Positions 35,652-44,097 are shown, counted from the stretch's first letter. The stretch is 64,000 bases of DNA from Oscillibacter valericigenes Sjm18-20 (GCA_000283575.1 AP012044.1:496001-560000); one strand, 5' to 3'. Numbers and translations: made by a program. The notes: generated from the letters alone by a model not told the origin.

Positions 35652-36938
35652 ATGGAGACTCTGGACTCTTACGTTTCTTCAGATAACAGCTTGATGCCCC
35701 GTCCGATTCCCAAGGAACTTCGGGATGCCTGTCATGCAGTCTGCGTTACGATGCATCGTGCTGAGACAAACGGAAATGTGTTCCTGACACGCGCGCAACT
35801 CACCCGGTACTGCCGTGCAGAACACCCTTATATGAAACAAGCTTTGGTAGAAGCAGCCATTGCCCGTCTGGCGCAGGAGAAGACTCTTGATATCCAGCAG
35901 GAGTTCTGCGCCTTTCGGACCACCAGAGCGCAGGAGAGTACCCTGGCGGCCTTCTTTGCCCGGTGCATTCTGGATGAGCATGAAGATGACGCGATTTATG
36001 CATCTCAGTGCAGAGCCGTTGCCCAAGCGGAAGCAGAGTTACATATTCGGCTGTCAGGATCGCAGCGTGCGGCGGCGGTCGGCAGTCTGAGTTGCCGCAT
36101 TAGCGTCATTTCCGGCGGTGCTGGCAGCGGAAAAACCACCTTGTTGAAAACAATCAGCCATGTCATGAAGGAAGCCGATGTTTCTGTCCTCATGATGGCT
36201 CCCACGGGAAAGGCGGCACGTAGAATGGCAAAGCAGGCGTGTCACCCTGCCTGCACTATCCATTCAGCACTGTACTCCTCTTTTCCACCGTGTTTTCAGC
36301 CAGACGGCACTTACTGTGCCGACCTCATCATCGTGGACGAGTCCTCCATGATTGACATGAGCCTGATGTATGATATCATCAGGCATTTAGGATGCGGCAA
36401 GCAGATGATTTTGGTTGGCGACCCGGCACAGCAGCTGCTGAATCCGCCTGTCGCTGGAGAGCTGACGCTTCAAATCTCAGGCAGGGTATTCCATGCTGGT
36501 GACCGGGTCGTGCAGCTCAAAAATAATGGGCATGCGAAAAACGGCGATGTGGGAACGATTCAGAGCATTCGCCTTTGTCATGCGCCTGACGGCTCTCAGC
36601 AGAAAATCGTGACCATTGATTTTGATGACGTTGGCACCGTCCCATATAGGGAAGAAATCATTCGACGGGACTCCCTGCTGGACCACGCATGGGCTCTGAC
36701 CATCCACAAAGCGCAGGGCAGCGAATATGATTATGTGATTCTGCCGCTGGTTTCCCAGCATCGACGCAGTTGGTACTGCAACATGATTTATACAGCGGTT
36801 TCCAGAGCGCGAAAGGGCGTTGTGCTTGTGGGTAACGAACGAGTGCTGCGGGACGCGGTTCAGCAGCCCATGCCATTCCGCAATACGCACCTCTATGAGA
36901 AGATTGGCGTTCTGACACACCGCAGAATTTCAGCATAA
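35652..36938 (+). CDS. RecD2-like helicase with in-frame internal deletion
   Basis: A 428-residue protein (RecD2 is usually over 700). Walker A SGGAGSGKTTL is near residues 153-163, then MAPTGKAARRM (motif Ia), HSAL, VDESSMIDM (motif II, DExx) and LVGDPAQ (start of motif III). The sequence then jumps directly to QLLNPP and the C-terminal part: FHAGDRVVQLKNN, KNGDVG, ALTIHKAQGSEYD (motif V) and YTAVSRARKGVVLVG (motif VI). The roughly 100-150 residues between motifs III and IV are missing, with a join inside CAGCAGCTGCTG at 36430-36441. The N-terminal domain is also short. The product could be an inactive relic or a reduced ATPase. The ribosome site is GGAAGGGGG. Confidence 0.8.
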   Translation: METLDSYVSSDNSLMPRPIPKELRDACHAVCVTMHRAETNGNVFLTRAQLTRYCRAEHPYMKQALVEAAIARLAQEKTLDIQQEFCAFRTTRAQESTLAAFFARCILDEHEDDAIYASQCRAVAQAEAELHIRLSGSQRAAAVGSLSCRISVISGGAGSGKTTLLKTISHVMKEADVSVLMMAPTGKAARRMAKQACHPACTIHSALYSSFPPCFQPDGTYCADLIIVDESSMIDMSLMYDIIRHLGCGKQMILVGDPAQQLLNPPVAGELTLQISGRVFHAGDRVVQLKNNGHAKNGDVGTIQSIRLCHAPDGSQQKIVTIDFDDVGTVPYREEIIRRDSLLDHAWALTIHKAQGSEYDYVILPLVSQHRRSWYCNMIYTAVSRARKGVVLVGNERVLRDAVQQPMPFRNTHLYEKIGVLTHRRISA

Positions 36939-36965
36939 TCGGCTGCGTAAAGGAGGACTTGTGAC

Positions 36966-37406
36966 ATGAATGAAAACAGCCAAGAGAATCCTGCATCTCA
37001 GCAACTGGCAGACTGCATTGCCTTCTTAGAACAGTGCCTTGCGAATTTCGAATACGCAAGTAGCAAGCTGAGTCTGTGCGATAAGGCCAGGAACGACCTG
37101 CTGCACAGCCTTGAACTGTATGATAACGACGCTACGGCACGCGCAAGGACGGCGGCCAAGCTCAAAATGTGCTTGCTGGAACGGCGTATCTACAAAGATA
37201 TGGTTGAAAACTATGCGCCAATCGTAACGGTGCTGCACGGGAAAAAATACGTTAACCTGATTCATACGCTGTCCTGTGTCTTGGGACAGGTGGAAAAGGT
37301 AGAACGCAATCATCAGAGCCGCAGGTATCATCCCCGGGTTTTGGACATGGAGACGCTTAATTTTAAGGACGACGAGGACTGTGCCAGTCTGCGGGAGGCC
37401 TTATAA
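36966..37406 (+). CDS. Hypothetical helical protein following the RecD2-like gene
   Basis: A 146-residue protein with an AGGAGG site before ATG 36966. Its central region (DKARNDLLHSLELYDND, AAKLKMCLLERRIYKDMVE) resembles the first protein of this operon. The C-terminal 50 residues (SRRYHPRVLDMETLNFKDDED) are its own. No signal peptide or membrane helix; no function assigned. Operon position with the helicase suggests a replication or transfer-related accessory role in the element (inference). Confidence 0.7.
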   Translation: MNENSQENPASQQLADCIAFLEQCLANFEYASSKLSLCDKARNDLLHSLELYDNDATARARTAAKLKMCLLERRIYKDMVENYAPIVTVLHGKKYVNLIHTLSCVLGQVEKVERNHQSRRYHPRVLDMETLNFKDDEDCASLREAL

Positions 37407-37455
37407 AGGCAGCAGTTGGAAGTGAGCATTACGTTGCACGCTATGCCGGAATATA

Positions 37456-37485
37456 TTGATAACGGTACTGGAACTGTGATACAAT
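37456..37485 (+). promoter_or_regulatory. Promoter of the VbhA-type antitoxin gene
   Basis: TTGATA (37456-37461), an 18-base spacer and TACAAT (37480-37485), 25 bases before the gene. Confidence 0.55.
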
Positions 37486-37510
37486 ATAAAAACAGTAGGA
37501 GGCGGATGTT

Positions 37511-37693
37511 ATGACACCAAAAGCAAAAGAAAGCCTAAAATACACCCTTGCAACTCTTGCGATAGAGAAGGTGACACCGAGCCGAAAGGCTATCCGTCTC
37601 TGCGAAGAGATTACCGAGGGCCGCATTTCCGCAGACAATGCCGTGGAGCAGATTAAACGCTACTATGGCATCGAAAACAGTCACCCCAAATGA
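37511..37693 (+). CDS. VbhA-type antitoxin-like small protein
   Basis: A 60-residue protein with a GGAGGCGG site before ATG 37511. ATLAIEKVTPSRKAIRLCEEI then TEGRISADNAVEQIKRYYG match the VbhA antitoxin-like helix bundle, in which a helix normally carries the Fic-inhibiting segment. In VbhA/VbhT systems the antitoxin gene precedes a Fic toxin gene. Here no Fic gene follows: a strong terminator and then an IS256-family insertion come next. It may be an orphan antitoxin, or may act on a Fic protein elsewhere. Confidence 0.65.
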   Translation: MTPKAKESLKYTLATLAIEKVTPSRKAIRLCEEITEGRISADNAVEQIKRYYGIENSHPK

Positions 37694-37696
37694 TAT

Positions 37697-37746
37697 AATA
37701 AACGCGCAGCAAGGGAGTTAAAGAACCCCTTGCTGCGCGTTTATTA
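37697..37746 (+). terminator. Terminator of the VbhA-type gene
   Basis: A perfect 19-bp stem (37697-37715 with 37727-37745) immediately after the stop codon. A-rich and T-rich arms make it active in both directions. Confidence 0.85.
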
Positions 37747-37873
37747 AGGCGAGATTCACAGTGAGCGAGAGCAGCTATCACACAGAACTCAATTTCAAAA
37801 AGTCTAGCATGAATATAGGCCTGCTCAGCAGAACGTATTGTAAAATGTGAACATCCACTACTGTAGCAGGAAC

Positions 37874-39220
37874 GGTAGTGCGTAAAAATTTGTGTAAAGT
37901 CCGAAATCAGGGAAATTCTGAATCAGATTCTGACCTCGACCCTGTCGCCGAAATAAATCATGAGATGATCTAAAATTGTACCCCAGTTTCTAATGGGCAT
38001 GGTCCATTTCTCGGTAATATTCATGGTGGCCAGATAGAGAATTTTCACAAGAGCGTCGTCGGAAACAAAGGCGCTCTTCGTTTTAGTGACCTTACGCAGC
38101 TGACGGTTGAAATTCTCAATGGCGTTGGTGGTGTAAATCAGCGTGCGGATCTCCGGCGGATATTTGAACATGGTGGAAAGCTCCGGCCAGTTGACCCGCC
38201 AGCTTTTCACACCGAGGGCATATTTTGAGCCCCATTTAGTCTCCAGATCATCCAGCGCTGCAAGGGCGGACTCCTCTGTCGCTGCCTTGTAGATTGGCTT
38301 CAGATCGGCAGAGAATGCCTTGACGTCCTTGTAGCTCACATACCGCGTGGAAGCGCGAAGCTGGTGGATAACGCAGCGCTGAATCTCCGTTTGAGGAAAT
38401 GCCGCGTGAATCGCCTCCACAAAACCGGAAAGACCGTCCACAGAAACTATGAGTATATCTTTCACACCGCGATTTTTCAAGCCCGTCAGTACATTCAACC
38501 AGTATTTTGCCGATTCAGTTGCATCAAGCCAAATTCCAAGGACGCGTCCTTTTTTCCTTCTAAATCCGTGCCTATTGCCACATAAGCGGCTTTCTTGGTA
38601 ACGATACCGTTTTCGCGAACACTGTAGTGCACCGCATCCAGAATCACCATGGCATATACGCTTTGAAGCGGGCGCTCCTGCCACTCCCGTATCACCGGCA
38701 GCAGCTTGTCCGTGATCTTGCTTACACGGCTGTCATCGACCTCTATCCCGTACATCTCCCGCATCGTTTTTTGGATGTCACGCGTGGATACACCCTGAGA
38801 ATACAGGAATATGACTTTGTCCTCGATGCTTGACACATCCGTCTGATGCTTCTTTACAAGCTGAGGTTCGTATTCACCTTTACGGTCCCGGGGTACATTG
38901 ATATCCAGCTCACCCAGACTACCCTGAACCGTTTTCTGCGCGTACCCGTTCCGGCTGTTGTCCGTCTGCTTGTTCGTGTAGTCGTACCTGGAATATCCCA
39001 GTTCGCTCTCAAGCTCCGCATCCAGAGCTGTCTGAATGGTTTCGGCCGTGAGCATCTTCACAAAGTTGTGAACATCCTCCATCGTCTTGACGCCATACTC
39101 CTCCATCAGCTCCCGGAGTTTGCCATTGTCCTTACGTTCTTTCCTTGCCATAATTAAACCTCCAAAGTCATTTTTATTCTACCTGACTTCGGAGGTTTAC
39201 ACAATATTCTGGACACCACC
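37874..39220 (-). mobile_element. IS256-family insertion sequence, 1347 bp, with 8-bp target duplication
   Basis: The ends are GGTAGTGCGTAAAAATTTGT (left) and, inverted, GGTGGTGTCCAGAATATTGT (right), continuing into shared GTAAA; about 18 of 25 positions match. GCAGGAAC occurs directly on both sides (37866-37873 and 39221-39228), the 8-bp duplication expected for this family. It carries a single frameshifted transposase gene. Confidence 0.9.
37923..39151 (-). pseudogene. IS256-family mutator transposase, frameshifted
   Basis: The N-terminal part begins at ATG 39151 (MARKERKDNGK) and reaches IGTDLEGKK near 38550. The rest continues in another frame (VLGIWLDATESAKYWLNVL to the TGA at 37923). 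Joined, they give about 403 residues, the normal length. DDE residues are in VILDAVHYS, SVDGLSGF and TTNAIENFNRQLRK. The break is at a run of six A in the coding strand (plus-strand T6 at 38550-38555). One lost or gained base explains it, so the copy is probably immobile unless frameshifting occurs at the slippery run. Confidence 0.88.
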
Positions 39221-39238
39221 GCAGGAACCGCCCGGTAC

Positions 39239-39442
39239 TTACCCTTGCTGCTCAGCCTTAGCAATTACTCGGTCAACATCAGTTAAAAGTTCTTCTGATG
39301 ACCGACCGACGATGCCCTTTTCCCGTTCTGATTTTGCTTTTAAAAGGTCTGCATACAGAGACTGTCCAGCGCTTAAAGACTGAGACAGAGGAACCGCTCT
39401 ATCCCGTACAATTTGCTGGGAAACCATATTGATACTTGCCAT
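39239..39442 (-). CDS. Small hypothetical protein next to the IS256-family element
   Basis: A 67-residue protein; ATG 39442 has a GAAGGTGA site and a good promoter. SQSLSAGQSLYADLLKAKSE and ELLTDVDRVIAKAEQQG are charged and helical. The size, helical composition and own promoter would suit a type II antitoxin, but I see no known antitoxin motif. The IS element begins 18 bases past its stop, so any downstream partner gene may have been displaced to the far side or lost. Confidence 0.55.
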   Translation of the reverse strand: MASINMVSQQIVRDRAVPLSQSLSAGQSLYADLLKAKSEREKGIVGRSSEELLTDVDRVIAKAEQQG

Positions 39443-39461
39443 TTACATCACCTTCATTTCC

Positions 39462-39490
39462 ATTATCATATCATGTACGTGCAATGTCAA
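39462..39490 (-). promoter_or_regulatory. Promoter of the 67-residue protein gene
   Basis: On the minus strand TTGACA (39490-39485) and GATAAT (39467-39462) are 17 bases apart. Confidence 0.6.
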
Positions 39491-39768
39491 TGCAGATGCG
39501 CTAAGGTGGCTTTCCGTATTGCAGCCATACCAATCTGGCCAGGAAGTGCAATAATACCCTTGTTCGTCTTTCCTCGACTGACAAAATATCGACGTCTATT
39601 TTTTATCCGTATAGACAACTCACCCTATATATTTTTTTCTTTTTTTGCTTTACCCCTTGACCTCATTTGTAAATTAGCTCATAATGAATTCATTCAAAGT
39701 ATCCAATCTTAAAGTATCCAAACCATTATTCTTGCACTGCTTGCAATGCAGGAATAGTTTCTGTTCTT

Positions 39769-39904
39769 TTGTAATCCCGTTAAGGGGTTTATATGTTGAC
39801 GTAGAGGACTTGCTGTGAATACGGCATGTCCTCGTTTTGCTGTCTGTTTACAGATAACAATTCAATGCGCCTTGGAGACAAATGTTTCCAAGGCGCTTTT
39901 TTTA
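39769..39904 (+). ncRNA. Candidate small RNA of about 100 nt
   Basis: TTGTAA (39769-39774) and TATGTT (39792-39797), 17 bases apart, precede two hairpins. The first is GAGGAC/GTCCTC at 39804-39833. The second is a perfect 10-bp terminator stem at 39867-39896 followed by T7 or more. No ribosome site or open frame of note lies between. Nothing else is visible in 39491-39768, an AT-rich gap. Confidence 0.4.
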
Positions 39905-40024
39905 TATACGACGGAGAAATGCTTAGAAGCAAGCCTGACACTCAAGCGATGACGTGTCATAAAAGTCATCGTCAAACTCCAAATCTGCCACTAACGTGGT
40001 CCGCTGCTCTGACGGTAAACAGAG

Positions 40025-40195
40025 CTTCCCCGCATCGCGTTGCTTCACACAACCCGCCGCCCGTCGGAAATCGAGGCACCCCCGCATTCGCCGCTTAACG
40101 CGACCCGACACGTCACCGGACACTGACGTACCCCCGCACCGCGCCACTTCACGTGACCCGCCTCATCCTGCCGGTTACCGAGGATGCACGGATGC
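40025..40195. repeat. Degenerate GC-rich tandem repeats of 51-52 bp in a gene-free region
   Basis: Three imperfect units start near 40042, 40093 and 40145. Each has CTTCAC or CTTAAC, then ACCCG, and ends with CCCCCGCA-type blocks. The surrounding gap from 39905 to 40581 has no convincing gene. A GGCTAAA/TTTAGCC dyad is near 40352. Confidence 0.5.
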
Positions 40196-40581
40196 CTGTC
40201 CATGGCGTATCCGCGACCCGAGCTTTTCTATGGCTGTGGTTTTCTCAGAACCATATCATCTACGTGCCCCGAGTGATATTCAGCTCTTTTGCATCTCTCA
40301 GGGGCCCGGCGTAGCAGGTTACTTTACGCGGCGCCAAAGCCGGGGAAAGTAACCGGCTAAAGGCTTTTAGCCAATTGCAAAAAATCTCAGCAACCTCTCT
40401 AATCCTTGCGCATTCTCAGCGGGCCGACTAACCGCTGACGTATAAGGTTATTACGTTCCTCCAGTGATTTATTTACTGGGCAAAAAAACGTGTAGTTTTG
40501 TTAACGCCCTTAATTGGGAGGGGGCAGCCGAAGCCCATATTTTCGGCGCACAGCAGGTCATTTCGTAAATTCCAGGACCTT

Positions 40582-40609
40582 TTGACAAAAGCCCTGTTAG
40601 AGATATAAA
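40582..40609 (+). promoter_or_regulatory. Promoter of the tyrosine recombinase gene
   Basis: TTGACA (40582-40587), a 16-base spacer and TATAAA (40604-40609). Confidence 0.65.
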
Positions 40610-40647
40610 GTCCAAAGCTTCCAAAATAATCTATTAAGGAGTTGAAC

Positions 40648-41649
40648 ATGATGAGCAGTCTCAAGTACGAAATGAGTACCTGTCCTCCATTGACGGAGAT
40701 GAAGAAGAAAATTCACGCACAGAACAAGGCCATCGTAAGGGCAAACAAGCAGGGAAAGAAAGCACCCACTTGGGAAGGACCCACTAAGAAAACCGTCCGT
40801 CAATATCGCATCCACGCTGTACACTATGGCGCATGGTGTGCAAAAGCTTATGGCTGTCGACACTTTGAGGATTGCCGGAGCCATATTCAGGACTATACCG
40901 ATTGGCTTAATACCGAGGGCAAATCTGCATCGACCATTCACACGTACCTTGCTGCTTTGTGCGCTATTTATGATGTGCCCATGAGTGAAATTACCAAGCC
41001 CATTCGTCATATCGCAGAAAATACGCGCAGCCGTGGAATCAAACTCTCCGACAGCCGTTTCGACACGCAGCGGGCATATTCTCCTCGGCTGTGGGATTTT
41101 GCATGCTGTGTGGGCGTCCGTCGCGCTGAATATGCGGCACTACGCGGCAGTGATTTGGTATATGATGAGAGCGGGTATCTTTGTGTACTTATCCGTAAAG
41201 GAAAAGGCGGAAAACGGCAGTTGCAGCGTATACCATTGGGCTATGAGCAGTTTATCACGCAGTATTTTGACGGAACTGAAAACAAGGTTTTTTCTCGTAA
41301 AGAAATGGATAACAAAATCGACCTGCATGCGATGCGCCACATTGCTGCCTGGCATATCTATAAGGGATATGTGCTTCGGCTTAAGCAAGACCCCGCATAT
41401 CGGAGTAGGCTGGAAAACGAAGTAAAGGCCAGATGGAAACGCTACAATAAGCGTAAATGGAATCCAAATGAAGCGCAGGGAATCTACCATCTCCGCGGCA
41501 AAAATTTAGAGCTGGCCAAGACCTGCGGCATTCCAACTTCCTTTGACCGTCTCGCTGTGCTGGCAACCAGTATTTTTACACTGTCCCATTGGCGGAATGA
41601 TGTCACGGTTGGCAATTACTTGATTCCCGGTGCAATTGCCGATATGTAA
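40648..41649 (+). CDS. Tyrosine recombinase/integrase-like protein
   Basis: A 333-residue protein from ATG 40648 (AAGGAG 6 bases upstream). The N-terminal part (about residues 40-125) is a SAM-like core-binding domain. The catalytic domain shows GVRRAEYAALRGSDL (first arginine), RKGKGGKRQ (lysine hairpin), DLHAMRHIAAW (HxxR) and SHWRNDVTVGNYL (the H/W and tyrosine positions). The spacing between the HxxR and the tyrosine box is unusually long, with a Lys/Arg-rich insert (KARWKRYNKRKWNPNEAQ). It may recombine DNA within the element or resolve dimers. Its att sites are not apparent. Confidence 0.75.
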   Translation: MMSSLKYEMSTCPPLTEMKKKIHAQNKAIVRANKQGKKAPTWEGPTKKTVRQYRIHAVHYGAWCAKAYGCRHFEDCRSHIQDYTDWLNTEGKSASTIHTYLAALCAIYDVPMSEITKPIRHIAENTRSRGIKLSDSRFDTQRAYSPRLWDFACCVGVRRAEYAALRGSDLVYDESGYLCVLIRKGKGGKRQLQRIPLGYEQFITQYFDGTENKVFSRKEMDNKIDLHAMRHIAAWHIYKGYVLRLKQDPAYRSRLENEVKARWKRYNKRKWNPNEAQGIYHLRGKNLELAKTCGIPTSFDRLAVLATSIFTLSHWRNDVTVGNYLIPGAIADM

Positions 41650-41660
41650 GCAAGCGATGA

Positions 41661-42051
41661 AAACAATGCAAGCTTGACCGCTTTGCCCGGACGGCTCCTG
41701 AGCCCTGCACAGTAATACGTAATCTGGCAGAGCGTGGTATCAAGGTGCATGTGCTGAACATGGGAATTGCAGACAATTCTCCCATGGGAAAGCTGATGAT
41801 TACTATTCTGTCCGCTTTTGCTGAGTTCGAACGAGATATGATTGTAGAACGGACACAATCCGGACGTGCCATGGCAAGAGAGAAGAATGCCGACTTCGTA
41901 GATGGCCGCCCCACCCAAGTACAGCCGTAAGCAAATTGCTCATGCTCTGGACCTTTTAAAGGATAACAGCTATAAGACGGTTTCTGAGATGACCGGAATT
42001 TCTGTCTCCACGTTGCAGCGTGCAAGGCGTAAACAAAATATCTCAGTCTGA
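41661..42051 (+). pseudogene. Serine resolvase/invertase remnant
   Basis: The reading starts inside the catalytic domain: [20 protein letters not shown], then [20 protein letters not shown] and [13 protein letters not shown]. That frame stops near 41930. The helix-turn-helix part (HALDLLKDNSYKTVSEMTG, STLQRARRKQNISV) continues in another frame to TGA 42051. About 60 N-terminal residues with the catalytic serine are missing, and a frameshift splits the rest. It is therefore a dead resolvase, another sign of layered insertions in this element. Confidence 0.85.
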
Positions 42052-42058
42052 ATAAGAA

Positions 42059-42099
42059 TGAGACCTGTGGTTCATTGATGCCACAGGTCTCACTTTTAT
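42059..42099. terminator. Terminator between resolvase remnant and ATPase gene
   Basis: An 11-bp perfect stem GAGACCTGTGG/CCACAGGTCTC with a 10-base loop, then ACTTTTATTTAT on the plus strand. It probably serves both convergent transcripts. Confidence 0.8.
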
Positions 42100-42115
42100 T
42101 TATCAAAAAAATAGT

Positions 42116-43327
42116 TTAGTATTCAGAACTGAGCAGAAAATCTGCAATGTGCATGGTCTTAATACCCTGATAATTTCCTCCGGCGAAGTCGTCAGACAGG
42201 AGAACGTACTTGGGATAGTTGTCCTGAATTTCAAGGAGCCGCTCATATTCCCGTTTTTCTGTCTTTTCGGATTTGATTTCCTGTGTCACCTGCACATAAA
42301 GTTTTTCGTTCTGTTTAGAGGCTACGAAATCTATTTTACCGTCAGGAATTTTTCCCATCTTCACGGTATACCCTCTGCGGCAAAGTTCCAAATACACAAC
42401 GTTTTCCAAGCTGGCGGCGACACTATCCGTGTTATAGCCAAGCTCACTGTAACGCAAGGAGGTATCTGCCAGATAGAATTTCTCCTGGGTCCGCAGTAGC
42501 TCTTTCCCCTGCAAATCGCAGCGAGAACAACGGTGAATCAGATACGCCTTTTCCAGCTTTTCAAGGTAGCTGTAAACCGTTTCATTGTCAATTTTTCGAT
42601 TCTCGGATTTTAAATGGTCAGAAACGGATTTTGCTGAAAACGTGTTGCCAACATTGTTAAATGTATATTTGACAACGCGCTCTAACTGGTCAATTTTGCG
42701 GACCTGATTCCGCTTCACAATATCAGAAAAAATGGTTGAGTTGTAAATATCCCGGACAATCGTATAGATTTCATCCTGAGAGTAGTTTTGCAGGTGTGTG
42801 GCTGGGAATCCTCCGAGCCGTACATAATTTGCAAGTTCCGCTCTGGGGCAGTCCACGGCACTGTGTTGTGCCTTGAAAGTCAAGTATTCAGAAAAAGAAA
42901 GCGTGAAGATTCTGAAGGCAACATATCTGCCGGTCAGGTATGTCGAAATCTCGGATGACATCATGCGGGAGTTGGCGCCTGTGACATACAGGTCTACATC
43001 ATAATCCGCCGCCAGGGAATTGACGACCTTTTCCCAACCGGTAATTTCCTGTACTTCATCCAGAAACAAATACATTTTCCCGTTCGGCGATAGCCTGGAC
43101 TTTAGTTCCGCAAACATCTGTTTTGCCGTGAAATCCTCGTATTCCATGGAATCAAAGCGATAACTCACAATGCGGTCAGCCGGAACGCCACGTTGCGTTT
43201 GCAGTTTCTCCATAATCATTTTGAGAATCGTGGATTTTCCACAACGCCGCACGCCAGTCAAAATTTTTACAAACGGTGTGTCTGTATATGCCATGATTTT
43301 TTCAACATAAAGCGGTCTCTCTATCAT
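42116..43327 (-). CDS. AAA_14/DUF4143-family ATP-binding protein
   Basis: A 403-residue protein; ATG 43327 follows GGAGGTG. Walker A is GVRRCGKST (about residues 25-33), Walker B is YLFLDEVQEI near 90, and TGANSRMMSSEISTYLTGRY is the sensor/arginine-finger region. YLEKLEKAYLIHRCSRCD begins the DUF4143 domain, and the C-terminus (DGKIDFVASKQNEKLYVQV) has a restriction-endonuclease-like DxK arrangement. Such ATPases are common in Clostridia and mobile islands; their role is unresolved and they are often suggested to be toxin- or defence-linked. Its promoter overlaps a long palindrome at 43372-43416, so tight regulation is likely. Confidence 0.9.
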   Translation of the reverse strand: MIERPLYVEKIMAYTDTPFVKILTGVRRCGKSTILKMIMEKLQTQRGVPADRIVSYRFDSMEYEDFTAKQMFAELKSRLSPNGKMYLFLDEVQEITGWEKVVNSLAADYDVDLYVTGANSRMMSSEISTYLTGRYVAFRIFTLSFSEYLTFKAQHSAVDCPRAELANYVRLGGFPATHLQNYSQDEIYTIVRDIYNSTIFSDIVKRNQVRKIDQLERVVKYTFNNVGNTFSAKSVSDHLKSENRKIDNETVYSYLEKLEKAYLIHRCSRCDLQGKELLRTQEKFYLADTSLRYSELGYNTDSVAASLENVVYLELCRRGYTVKMGKIPDGKIDFVASKQNEKLYVQVTQEIKSEKTEKREYERLLEIQDNYPKYVLLSDDFAGGNYQGIKTMHIADFLLSSEY

Positions 43328-43350
43328 CACGTTCACCTCCAGATGGAAGC

Positions 43351-43416
43351 ATTATACCGCTATTCAATGCGAAGAGCAATATAGTTGCGGTTATAAACCG
43401 CGACTATATTGCTCTT
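43351..43416 (-). promoter_or_regulatory. Promoter of the DUF4143 ATPase gene with a 21-bp palindrome
   Basis: On the minus strand TTGCTC (43379-43374) and TATAAT (43356-43351) are 17 bases apart. A palindrome with 21-bp arms and an ATA centre (43372-43392, 43396-43416; one T-G pair) overlaps the -35. A second dyad TATTCGCGAATA lies at 43423-43434. These look like operator sites. Confidence 0.65.
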
Positions 43417-43480
43417 TCGACACTATTCGCGAATATATTTGCGTAGTGGTAAATGATTTGACTGGAATTTTGGAAGTTTC

Positions 43481-43516
43481 AGCGGTCGGTTGTGTGCTAC
43501 CAACCGACCGCTTTTA
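43481..43516 (+). terminator. Isolated strong terminator
   Basis: A perfect 12-bp stem AGCGGTCGGTTG/CAACCGACCGCT, then TTTTATATTTT. No gene ends here on the plus strand, so a short unannotated transcript may. Confidence 0.65.
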
Positions 43517-43555
43517 TATTTTCATTTATTTCTCCAATGTTCTGCTGCTGTATGC

Positions 43556-43803
43556 TTGACTTCATTGAATTCATAGGACTATAATAGCCAAAGAAGAAGC
43601 GCAACGTATTTTCCTCTCAGTTGTGGAAGATACGACGTAGTATCCAAATTCGGCTCATACCGCGCCATCAGAAGGCTCTGAGCCAGTATCCAATTTTTGC
43701 GGTCAGTATTGACACTTGTTGACACTCGACGCAAGTCACTTTTACCACGGTTTAGATTTGAAAGACGTAATTGCACCTATGGGTGTTATTGCGTCTTTTT
43801 TAT
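43556..43803 (+). ncRNA. Candidate RNA of about 210 nt with own promoter and terminator
   Basis: TTGACT (43556-43561), an 18-base spacer and TATAAT (43580-43585). A terminator follows at 43761-43803 (AAAGACGTAAT paired with ATTGCGTCTTT, then T6). No convincing gene lies between. It may be a small RNA or the first part of an attenuated leader for the downstream genes. Confidence 0.45.
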
Positions 43804-43938
43804 TGAGCAAGTCCCACGCGATGCATCCAGCACCGCAGTGACCACAGCATAAACGTATGAGAATCCTCTATTTCCTTTCTTTGCGTGCGGTTTAGTCCGT
43901 CGCCAATACGGCTCCGGCCTGTGCCGGAGCACCCCAGA

Positions 43939-43983
43939 GAGCATCTGTACCCAACCGCCAGTTGGGGCAGGTGCTCTTTTGCT
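43939..43983 (+). terminator. Second leader terminator upstream of the 53-residue protein gene
   Basis: The stem AGAGCATCTG/CAGGTGCTCT, extended by ACCCAAC/AGTTGGG, ends in TTTTG. It is preceded by a GCTCCGGC/GCCGGAGC hairpin near 43911-43931. The stretch from 43804 to 44097 has no gene. Confidence 0.6.
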
Positions 43984-44097
43984 CCCCTTCCCTGCATCAG
44001 GCAGGCATGTTGAAAGAAAGGAACGCGCTCGCGTCTCTGCTGCACATAACGAAATCACCCTCCCGCATAGATTGGTACAGCAGAGGGGGCTTGTAGC

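Noticed and set aside
39923..40352. Small open frames in the GC-rich repeat region
   Set aside because: Several frames are open because of composition; none has a ribosome site or recognisable protein features.
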